From Calditrichota bacterium (lineage in GTDB: Bacteria; Calditrichota; Calditrichia; Calditrichales; J004), in contig JAJRVW010000145.1 of NCBI GenBank assembly GCA_024277115.1, positions 41,318 through 105,317 on the forward strand: a stretch of 64,000 nt of DNA, given 5' to 3'. Shown here one piece after another: positions 56,701 through 64,000 of the stretch. Made by a program: the position numbers and the translations under genes. Below the pieces are notes generated by a model. That model saw only the letters and a program-made list of their open reading frames with translations. It had not been told where the DNA came from and made no database searches. Numbering within the stretch: the stretch's first letter is position 1; each line of letters begins with the position of its first letter.

Positions 56701-57031
56701 CGGTTTGCGGATTATACCTGCAAAGCCCTTCTGAAGTGCCAATCCAGATAAAATTATTTTTATCTTGCAAAAGCGCCGTAACCATGTTGTTGGGAAGAGA
56801 GTTTGTATCTGAGATATTTGTTTTAAAAACCCGGAAATTATAGCCATCATAGCGGTTTAGCCCGTCTTCAGTACCAAACCACATAAACCCGTCTTTGTCT
56901 TGCAGAATAGCAAAAACGGAGCTTTGGGAAAGCCCGTCTTCAACATTTAGGTGGGTAAAATGTATGGATGTATTTTGTGCAAAAAGACTAACAGCACACG
57001 ACATTAAAATTACATTTAGTTTAAGAAACAT
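53768..57031 (-). CDS. Receptor Ser/Thr kinase: two-component-type propeller sensor fused to a PknB-like kinase
   Basis: 1087 aa. Signal peptide (1-19), then about 14 Reg_prop blades (about 25-680) with the repeating patterns LQDKDGFMWFGTEDGLNRYDG, split here as DKDGFMWFGTEDGLNRYD and e.g. LFEDRAGMIWVGTNASGINI. A Y_Y_Y domain (about 690-785; YKMQGFDKDWVYC, YTNLDPGDYVFMVKG) precedes one transmembrane helix (FLIYFTALVLIGFGLRWVVL, about 790-809). The C-terminus (about 820-1087) is a complete Ser/Thr kinase: Gly loop GEGGMGSVYRA, Lys in VALKVLK, HRDIKAGN, DFGLSK, APEQ. In Bacteroidetes-type hybrids the same sensor front ends in a histidine kinase and response regulator. Here the output is Ser/Thr phosphorylation. 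No gene-fusion error is evident: the frame is continuous. Confidence 0.93.
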   Translation of the reverse strand: MFLKLNVILMSCAVSLFAQNTSIHFTHLNVEDGLSQSSVFAILQDKDGFMWFGTEDGLNRYDGYNFRVFKTNISDTNSLPNNMVTALLQDKNNFIWIGTSEGLCRYNPQTEKIIRFNFIEALAGSYINAIFENNQNELFIATRSKGLTRIETASKSFTSFTKIDTIGRSRENKFTNSINAIIQVDDLSYYFSTPGGLIRFNAQKNHFERFSFDGANPNFYAKSIILEKTRLLLGTDKSGLLAFDLRTMEFYDPLEKTAGMLPISKIMDVRKMSKNKIWIATQFDGLAVWDEKYNKIEHFRFGADPASLSGDFIESLFEDRAGMIWVGTNASGINIYDPKRKKFKHIFHNPGNANSLTDNMVYMLLADENILWVGTDKRGLDRLNLETGQVKNFNHNPSQKKSIPGNSVRAMFKDSFGKYWVGVANGGIASFDPDREIFENIDPENKYNFAVRTIGQDSLYKEKYLWIGTVNNGLVRYNRIDKTFKTYVPGQGPKSISSNDVRAFYADKKGILWLGTFDGGLNRFDPRDETFEHFSHNPEDPSSISNNLVGSIQEAKQGNKQILWVGSANGLNRFDVDARKFTRYFEEDGLPNNVIYTIQIDKNHNIWVATNNGISRLDPQKNTFRNFRLEDGLQNLEFNIGASSQNARGEIFMGGISGLNIFHPDSIRYSNFKHPVKITRFQIFDKDVTLPINISQTKNITLDYDQDFFSFEFASLSLSAPEKNQYAYKMQGFDKDWVYCGTRRYVSYTNLDPGDYVFMVKGTNSDGIWNEEGTSIKIHINAPPWLTWWAFLIYFTALVLIGFGLRWVVLNWKSLIAIRKRKISHYKLIERVGEGGMGSVYRAVDVNTNQVVALKVLKPEMLKDESNRKRFRHEGHLLTSLSNKHIVETYEIGELGNLGFIAMEFLTGGTLDEYIEENHPLPLDEIKRIAMQICDGLSEIHSKNIFHRDIKAGNIMLDDQKDIRIMDFGLSKSPLVSSMTNLGTAMGTLGYVAPEQVTGVNVDHRTDIFSLGVLIYFMLTHKRPFTGENEMAMIHSIFNTVPPAPSSIRKGIPELVDKIVGKCMDKDPINRYGSAKELGTDLKKIAP

Positions 57032-57242
57032 AAACTCACTTTAGTAAAGAAATTACGTGTAAATTTCTTGAAAGGGATTATTATATGGCTCTAATGATTT
57101 TAATTGTGTAGAAATTATTGTTAAATAAATGGAATCAAAAAAAATTTGGAATAAACTTCAGAACTTAAAAGCGAGTAATAGAACGAGTACGATCATGATT
57201 AAGAACTCAAATTTATCCCACAGTAAATTTACATGAAACCAA

Positions 57243-57998
57243 TTAAATATATTTTCCAACCCAGGCGGCAACAAGCCCGGCCACATATTCAGAATCTTCT
57301 TTTCGGGTTAATAGGTGGTCTGCTTTATCTAAGGAAATAAAACTTTTGGGATGTTTTGCCGCGCCATAAATTTTAGCGGCTTCATTTATTGAAACGGTGC
57401 CATCCGTGGGCGCGTGCATCACCAGCAAAGCTTTCCGCAAATCGGCGACATGGTGGCTTTTATCATACAGATCGATATCTTTTAAAAACTGTTCCTTGAT
57501 TGTAAATTTTCTGCCTGCCAGGTTTACTTCGGCCAATCCTTTCTCCAGAATTTCTTTTTCATGGACGGCAAAATTATGTTTAACATGTGCTGCCGTGGCC
57601 GGTGCGCCTATTGTTACAACGGCTTTAAGTTCAGGAATTTCAGTTGCAGCCACAAGCACCGCCGCCCCACCTAAACTATGCCCGATAAAAATGCCAGGCG
57701 CCGCGTAATTCTCGCGCATAAAATTAGCTGCGCATACCAGGTCTTGTACATTGGATGAAAAATTTGTATTTGAAAAATCTCCGTCACTATTGCCAAGGCC
57801 GGTAAAATCAAATCGTAAAACGGCAATACCTTTATTTGAGAGCGCCCTGCTTATTCGCGAGGCGGCCGCTATATCTTTGGAGCATGTAAAACAATGGGCA
57901 AAAACAGCATACGCAACCGGCTGTTCCGGTTGTTCAAAAAGCCCATAAAGTGTTTCTCCGTCATTATTTTTAAATTCTATTTTTGATCTCTTTGTCAT
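57243..57998 (-). CDS. Alpha/beta hydrolase
   Basis: 251 aa. The nucleophile elbow is GHSLGGAA, the acidic residue is probably in [11 protein letters not shown], and the His is in LDKADHLL. The oxyanion region [20 protein letters not shown], then [12 protein letters not shown], matches the family found alone or fused to an OsmC domain. Here there is no OsmC part. Substrate unknown; a cytoplasmic esterase or thioesterase is plausible. It follows the kinase gene upstream by 211 bases with no feature of note in between. Confidence 0.88.
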   Translation of the reverse strand: MTKRSKIEFKNNDGETLYGLFEQPEQPVAYAVFAHCFTCSKDIAAASRISRALSNKGIAVLRFDFTGLGNSDGDFSNTNFSSNVQDLVCAANFMRENYAAPGIFIGHSLGGAAVLVAATEIPELKAVVTIGAPATAAHVKHNFAVHEKEILEKGLAEVNLAGRKFTIKEQFLKDIDLYDKSHHVADLRKALLVMHAPTDGTVSINEAAKIYGAAKHPKSFISLDKADHLLTRKEDSEYVAGLVAAWVGKYI

Positions 57999-58017
57999 TA
58001 AGCTCCCTATAATTAAA

Positions 58018-58269
58018 TTAATTATTTTTATTTCGTATAAACCGGATTATACCCAGGATGCTGATAACAAACCAAAATGCCTCTACAATAAAGGCCGAAA
58101 GATTAAATTGTTGCAACAAAGAAAAGACAATCAGCAATGCGCCTGTGGCATTGAAAAGAGAATACGAAATATCAGTGCTATTCATCCTGCCAAGTTGTAA
58201 CAAAAGATAGGTGATAATTATAAAGGCGACGCCAATGTTCCCGGCAAAATCATAAATTGAATAGTGCAT
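58018..58269 (-). CDS. Small membrane protein, CBU_0592-like
   Basis: 83 aa with three hydrophobic helices: [34 protein letters not shown] and [19 protein letters not shown]. The layout and length match small CBU_0592-family membrane proteins, whose function is unknown. It starts from ATG at 58269 and ends with TAA, 19 bases from the hydrolase start on the same strand, so the two are probably co-transcribed. Confidence 0.65.
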   Translation of the reverse strand: MHYSIYDFAGNIGVAFIIITYLLLQLGRMNSTDISYSLFNATGALLIVFSLLQQFNLSAFIVEAFWFVISILGIIRFIRNKNN

Positions 58270-58385
58270 TAAGGATTGTAGCTTTCGAGTTGGGTATTTT
58301 TAATGCAGCAAAATAGGAAGGAAAAATAAATAAAAAAATAAAAAATGGTTTTCCGTGGAGAAACGGGAGGGTGTAAACAATTTAC

Positions 58386-58547
58386 TCAGTTTGCGATACG
58401 TTGTTTGTGGCGCTCTTTATCTTGATTGATCCCTGGAAACACAACCTTTTTCTTTAGCTTTTTTACGCCATCTACCGCAGTAAACATGATGTCTTCGATT
58501 TCTTTTATCGAGAAACCTTTAAACAATTTATCTAATTCGGTCGCCAT
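58386..58547 (-). CDS. Small basic protein, 53 aa, hypothetical
   Basis: Too short for the track. ATG at 58547, TGA at 58388-58386. The N-terminal half MATELDKLFKGFSIKEIEDI is amphipathic, and the rest is Lys-rich (VDGVKKLKKKVVFPGINQ). AAAAGG lies eight bases before the start. It stands alone in a 481-base gap (58270-58750) with nothing else recognisable. Coding status rests on an open frame, the ribosome site and plausible composition. Confidence 0.5.
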   Translation of the reverse strand: MATELDKLFKGFSIKEIEDIMFTAVDGVKKLKKKVVFPGINQDKERHKQRIAN

Positions 58548-58750
58548 AGTTTAACCTTTTATTTTTATTTGGAGATGTTGCAACAGTTATGCCAAGTGGA
58601 ATTCATGTATCGATAAAATAAATTTCACATCTTTAAATGTTATTTCAAATGATCGATATCATATTTTGATTTGGCCGCTAAATGTAAAATTCTACTTTTG
58701 TGAGAACTTTAAAAAAGATATATTAAAATTTCCAAACAATACCTGCAATA

Positions 58751-59824
58751 ATGACACGCATCATTTTAATACTCATCTTTCTATTTCAGATGGCCTCTGC
58801 ACAAGATGCCAAAAACTATTTTTATAACCCGGATGCCAAAATAGGTTCAGAGTTATATTTTAACCCGCTCACCCTTTTCATGAATGGTTCTTTCGATATT
58901 TTACGAAATGGCGGGCATAGTAAAGATATAACAAAGGTAAATTATAAGATTGCCATTAAAAATGTTTGGTGGAACCTGACACATGCCCAAAAGGCGATTA
59001 AACAATACGGCACGAATTATTTTTTAAGTGAAGAAATATTTCCTGTAAGTATCCGCAAAGATAAAGCACAATATTTTCCAAATTATGCCCATCACATGAT
59101 TGGCGGCGGAATGTTATATGTCAAAACAGCCGAGTGGTACCGCTCGCAAGGTTTTCCATATCCCAAAACGGCCTCTCTTCTTACATCCACCGCGTATCAA
59201 TTTTTAAATGAAGTCGTAGAAAATTATGGCTTTGAAGGTGTTCATACAGACCCAATTGCCGACTTGTTGATTTTTAATCCTCTCGGGTATGTGTTGTTTG
59301 AGTTTGATGCCGTAAAGCGTTTCTTCTCAAAAACCATTCCTCTATACGACTGGTCCCTTCAACCCGTCTTTACTGTCCGAAATAATTTTCTGGAGAATAC
59401 CGGTCAGCAATTTGTTATAAAATATGATCCCGGATTTTTCGACGATTATTCATTTTTCTGGTATTGGGGAATTTATGGCATTGCCGGGGTAACCTATTCT
59501 ACGGATAAAAAACATAATTTTTCTTTTGGTGCAGGGCAGGTTGTAAACAGGCTTAAAACTAAAATCCGTCGTAATTCACGGGTAACTGTACCCGATGAGA
59601 CCGATGGTGCGCTGGGTTTTTTTTATGACATCGAAAACTCGTTGGTAGCTTCGCTTTTAATTACCGGACCGGGATTGTATAATGTGCGGCTAAATATTTA
59701 TCCTGGCTTAACAGAAATAGCAGGTTTTAAACCCGGTTTATATTTAGGATTTGGAGAGTGGGACAAATTTATTTTTGGCATTACTTTGGCCCATTTTCCA
59801 CTTAGGCTTAGCATCGCCAAATGA
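58751..59824 (+). CDS. Conserved-looking exported protein, function unknown
   Basis: 357 aa. Signal peptide (ILILIFLFQMASAQD, residues about 4-18). Unusual features: an internal FPNYAHHMIGGGMLYVKTAEWY, a NEVVENYGFEGVHTDPIADL segment and then strand-rich sequence to FPLRLSIAK. His and Asp clusters (YAHHMIGGG, HTDPIADLLIFNPLG) might bind metal. The general scheme of a helical front with a barrel-like back resembles DUF3943-type envelope proteins, but I do not recognise it with confidence. It is alone on the plus strand between convergent dnaK and the small genes. Confidence 0.6.
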   Translation: MTRIILILIFLFQMASAQDAKNYFYNPDAKIGSELYFNPLTLFMNGSFDILRNGGHSKDITKVNYKIAIKNVWWNLTHAQKAIKQYGTNYFLSEEIFPVSIRKDKAQYFPNYAHHMIGGGMLYVKTAEWYRSQGFPYPKTASLLTSTAYQFLNEVVENYGFEGVHTDPIADLLIFNPLGYVLFEFDAVKRFFSKTIPLYDWSLQPVFTVRNNFLENTGQQFVIKYDPGFFDDYSFFWYWGIYGIAGVTYSTDKKHNFSFGAGQVVNRLKTKIRRNSRVTVPDETDGALGFFYDIENSLVASLLITGPGLYNVRLNIYPGLTEIAGFKPGLYLGFGEWDKFIFGITLAHFPLRLSIAK

Positions 59825-59847
59825 TAGCATGCGTTTTGGACAAAAAA

Positions 59848-59880
59848 AAAGGTTCCAGGTAATTAAAACCTGAAACCTTT
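59848..59880. terminator. Bidirectional terminator between dnaK and the 58751 gene
   Basis: AAAGGTTCCAGGT-AATTAAA-ACCTGAAACCTTT, a 13-bp stem with one mismatch, with T-rich runs on both sides (TTTTATTATTTTA plus; TTTTTTTTG minus). It ends both convergent genes. Confidence 0.8.
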
Positions 59881-59898
59881 TATTATTTTACTTACAGA

Positions 59899-61856
<1,958 letters not shown>

Positions 61857-61905
61857 TCAAATTTATTTTAAGATTTGTTTATTCAATTTTCATGGCACAG
61901 CTTAC

Positions 61906-61921
61906 TGCAATCATCATGCCA
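61906..61921 (-). promoter_or_regulatory. Sigma-54-like -24/-12 promoter upstream of dnaK
   Basis: Minus strand TGGCATGATGATTGCA: GG and GC are exactly ten bases apart, matching TGGCAC-N5-TTGCA with one mismatch. It would give a 5' leader of about 50 bases before the dnaK ATG at 61841. rpoN is encoded in this window. Chance occurrence cannot be ruled out. Confidence 0.45.
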
Positions 61922-61985
61922 AATTTAATATCTTCCGCAAAAACTTAAAAAACAAAGACTTAAGCCAAAATCAATATAAAGAGAG

Positions 61986-62006
61986 GTTGCTGTCATAATG
62001 ACAGCA
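61986..62006. promoter_or_regulatory. Perfect 21-nt palindrome upstream of dnaK
   Basis: TTGCTGTCAT-A-ATGACAGCAA, 10-bp arms, about 145 bases before the dnaK start and 65-80 bases upstream of the sigma-54-like element. On the plus strand it is followed by a T-run, so it may instead be a terminator hairpin for that direction, where no gene was found. As it lies behind the -24/-12 site at enhancer-like distance, it may bind an activator. Confidence 0.45.
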
Positions 62007-62035
62007 ATGTTTTTTTTTGACAGGTTTAAATAAAA

Positions 62036-62068
62036 AAACCTCCCAGAGATTCACATTCTGGAAGGTTT
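62036..62068 (-). terminator. Terminator of the htrA gene
   Basis: Minus strand AAACCTTCCAGA-ATGTGAATC-TCTGGGAGGTTT followed by TTTTATTT: 11 of 12 bp pair. It lies 20 bases past the htrA stop. The AACCTTCC/GGAAGGTT ends match those of the terminator at 43028. Confidence 0.75.
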
Positions 62069-62089
62069 TAATTTTTTACTTTTATATTG

Positions 62090-63619
62090 TTAGTTTTTAC
62101 TCTCCGGGATTTCCATAAAAACTAATCGATCAAAATTTGTTTGATTTTCTAATTTGCTGCGTATTTTAATTTTTACAACGTCACCACTCTTAAACCCTTC
62201 AAGGCTATCATTAAAATCCCGTACATTTTCAACAGTTTTTCCATTCATCTCATAGATCACATCTCCCCGGCGGATACCGGCTTCGGCTGCCGCGCTATAG
62301 CGTTCTACCGAAACTACTACAACGCCACCATCAAGATCAAATTGGTTCAGCTGGCGTGTTGACAAATCTTGTAAATTAAGGCCCAGCTCGGGCAAGTCTT
62401 TGTGCGTTTTCTCCGGTTTAGTTTTTGCGGATAGTTCCGTTTCGCCATCTTTATCTTGTAAAATAATTTTAAATGTCCGGGTTTTTCCATCACGCCATAC
62501 TTCAATCTCGATCTCTTCACCGGGATTAAAAGTGCCAACTTTTGCCTGTAACTCATTGGGCTGGTCTACAACCTCACCATTTACCTTTAAAATTACATCG
62601 CCCGATTGAATGCCAGCCTGATCTGCCGCCCGCCCTTTTTGTAAGCTTGTTACAAGTACCCCGATTGGTTTATCTAAACCGACTCCTTTAGCAACCACCG
62701 GTGTTACTTCTGCAATATAAACACCCAGGTAGCCCCGTCGTACTTCACCATATTTCATCAAATCATCAATAATACTTTTTGCAATATTTATAGGTACGGC
62801 AAAACCGTAACCCATATAATAATTTGTACGGGTAGCGATGGCCGAATTTACGCCAATTACCTCTCCGCGTAAATTAACAAGCGCCCCACCGCTGTTTCCA
62901 GGGTTTATGGCGGCATCAGTCTGGATAAAATTTTCGATTGCGTCACCACCGCCAAGCAGGCTTACATTCCGGCCAATAGCGCTTACAATCCCTGCGGTAA
63001 CTGTGGAAGTTAAATTAAGCGGACTGCCAAACGCCATCACCCATTCGCCTATTTTTGTTTCGTCCGAGTTGCCCAAAACCGAAATAGGCAGATCTTCTGC
63101 ATCAACTTTTAAAAGTGCGATATCCGTTTTGGGGTCACGGCCAACGATCTCCGCTTTAAATTCCCGATGATCGATTAGTTTAACATTAATTTCATCTGTG
63201 TCATCAACAACATGGTTGTTGGTTAAGATATAACCATCTTTACTGATAATTATCCCTGACCCCATTCCACCCTGTCGCTGTTCATGGTTACCATCATCGG
63301 GTATAGGGTTTTTCCTGCCAAAAAATTCATAAAAAGGGTTTTTACCCATTTTAACCATTTTTACCGTATAAATTGAAACAATCGATGGCCTCACTTTTTC
63401 TACAATGTCAACAAATTGTGTACCCGGATTAAAATTACCGGCTGTAAGTGGCTGTGTATCCTGAACCATCCGTACGGTATTTTCTGTATAAATCGTGCCT
63501 GTCGGGGTTGCGCCTAGACTGGAATGCGCCCCAAAATTTGAAGTCATCACCACACCTACAACAATCCCGATTGTAATTAAACCGGCGATTAATGCGAATG
63601 GACTTTTCTGATGTCTCAT
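62090..63619 (-). CDS. htrA: HtrA/DegP-family periplasmic serine protease
   Basis: 509 aa. N-terminal anchor or signal (residues about 8-27). The trypsin-like domain (about 95-290) has the catalytic triad His136 (ILTNNHVVD), Asp166 (DPKTDIALL) and Ser243 (NPGNSGGAL), so it should be active. Two PDZ domains follow (about 295-385 and 415-500), with GYLGVYIAEVTPV and the second beginning at LGLNLQDLSTRQL. It degrades or refolds damaged envelope proteins. AAAGGAG is just upstream of the ATG, and TTGATG-N17-TTATAA may be its promoter (63682-63711). Neighbour dnaK is 248 bases downstream on the same strand but has its own apparent promoter and is separated by a terminator. Confidence 0.95.
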   Translation of the reverse strand: MRHQKSPFALIAGLITIGIVVGVVMTSNFGAHSSLGATPTGTIYTENTVRMVQDTQPLTAGNFNPGTQFVDIVEKVRPSIVSIYTVKMVKMGKNPFYEFFGRKNPIPDDGNHEQRQGGMGSGIIISKDGYILTNNHVVDDTDEINVKLIDHREFKAEIVGRDPKTDIALLKVDAEDLPISVLGNSDETKIGEWVMAFGSPLNLTSTVTAGIVSAIGRNVSLLGGGDAIENFIQTDAAINPGNSGGALVNLRGEVIGVNSAIATRTNYYMGYGFAVPINIAKSIIDDLMKYGEVRRGYLGVYIAEVTPVVAKGVGLDKPIGVLVTSLQKGRAADQAGIQSGDVILKVNGEVVDQPNELQAKVGTFNPGEEIEIEVWRDGKTRTFKIILQDKDGETELSAKTKPEKTHKDLPELGLNLQDLSTRQLNQFDLDGGVVVVSVERYSAAAEAGIRRGDVIYEMNGKTVENVRDFNDSLEGFKSGDVVKIKIRSKLENQTNFDRLVFMEIPESKN

Positions 63620-63957
63620 TTTGAACTCCTTTCCTTCTTTAAATAGAAGATAATTTTTTATATCATTTATAATTTTATTATTTAAACAGCATCAAAACTG
63701 CATGCAATTAAATAAAGTTCCAATCATTTTAAATAATATCGAACCCACTTCTTTGTAATCCAAATTTTACTTAACTCAAGATTGTCCTAAAAAAAACACA
63801 TTTACTTATTATAAAAATATCCACTTTATTATATTCTACCGGCAATCTCTTTTTATTTTCGAGATTGCGTCCTTAAATTTGTGTAAAAAGGCAAATATGT
63901 GAAAAATTGCCATGTCCTTCCTAAATTTAGTTTGACCAAAAAAACAAAGGAAAAAAC
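63620..63957. other. 338-base divergent intergenic region
   Basis: No gene seen. It holds the upstream signals for htrA (minus) and the last gene (plus). Two inverted repeats lie near the plus-strand gene: GCAATCTC...GAGATTGC (63842-63868) and GGCAA...TTGCC (63892-63913). These may be regulatory sites; no clear promoter for the plus gene was identified. Confidence 0.5.
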
Positions 63958-64000
63958 ATGGCAAAAAGAGAAAATCAAAATATAGGATTAGTGAAAGAAA
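63958..64000 (+). CDS. Start of an unidentified gene, cut by window edge
   Basis: ATG at 63958 with AAAGGA eight bases upstream; 14 codons remain (MAKRENQNIGLVKE). Too little to identify. The clear ribosome site and upstream inverted repeats support a real start. Confidence 0.55.
   Translation, partial: MAKRENQNIGLVKE

Noticed and set aside
61892-61908. Plus-strand TGGCACAGCTTACTGCA as a second sigma-54 site
   Set aside because: GG and GC are eleven, not ten, bases apart, and no plus-strand gene follows.
62838-63170. Plus-strand ORFs inside htrA, dnaK and fab genes
   Set aside because: They overlap highly conserved genes on the other strand and have no ribosome sites or recognisable domains.

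Overview
ORGANISM AND DATA QUALITY. The window looks like chromosome from a Gram-negative, moderately AT-rich bacterium. It encodes an Omp85/TamB pair, several proteins that look like outer-membrane barrels, lipoproteins with lipoboxes, a Wza-like exporter and a BAT-type MoxR/DUF58/BatD set. That mix fits the FCB side of the tree (for example Calditrichota-like lineages) better than Proteobacteria. A canonical TTGACT-N17-TAATAT promoter before rpoN argues against Bacteroidetes proper. The lineage is an inference; no rRNA lies in the window. Two genes (tamB, dnaK) each lack one base in an A-run, and four conserved genes (fabD, plsX, glgX, dnaK) each carry one in-frame TAA where the family has a sense residue. 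TAA also ends most genes here, so consensus errors are the simplest reading, but the pattern deserves checking.

LAYOUT. Bases 1-32200 are read almost entirely from the minus strand. In transcription order (high to low coordinate) they hold: arcC; sucC-sucD; ndk; the fatty-acid/phospholipid cluster yceD-rpmF-plsX-fabH-fabD-fabG-acpP-fabF-rnc; a Wzx/Wzy-type surface polysaccharide locus (wecB, Wza-like exporter, Wzz, Wzx, GT2, Wzy, two GT4 enzymes); an M48 protease; a block of 118-bp tandem repeats; tamB, a tamA/bamA-like gene, a small barrel and a TPR lipoprotein; and finally BatD-like, MoxR and DUF58, the last cut by the window edge. From 32.5 kb the strands are mixed: glgX, cysH, an atypical zinc-ribbon SDR, a barrel protein, fructosamine-kinase-like, LMW phosphatase, two tandem paralogous membrane proteins, a DtxR regulator, pirin, ALDH7-type dehydrogenase, Rrf2 regulator, DUF5916 protein, hisC, rpoN, alkaline phosphatase, a propeller-sensor Ser/Thr kinase, a hydrolase, dnaK and htrA, plus the first codons of one more gene.

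HOW IT WORKS TOGETHER. The window is rich in envelope construction: fatty acids, phosphatidate precursors, outer-membrane protein and lipid transport (Omp85/TamB), polysaccharide export, and stress quality control (HtrA, DnaK, M48). RpoN is encoded here, and a sigma-54-like -24/-12 element precedes dnaK.

HIGHLIGHTS. The most unusual protein is a 1087-aa receptor that joins a periplasmic two-component-type beta-propeller sensor to a cytoplasmic Ser/Thr kinase instead of a histidine kinase. Other points are the recurring in-frame UAA codons, the 118-bp tandem repeat with a perfect 19-nt palindrome and dispersed relatives, the SDR lacking the catalytic Tyr, and the paired small membrane proteins. 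No tRNA, rRNA, CRISPR array, transposase or phage gene was seen.
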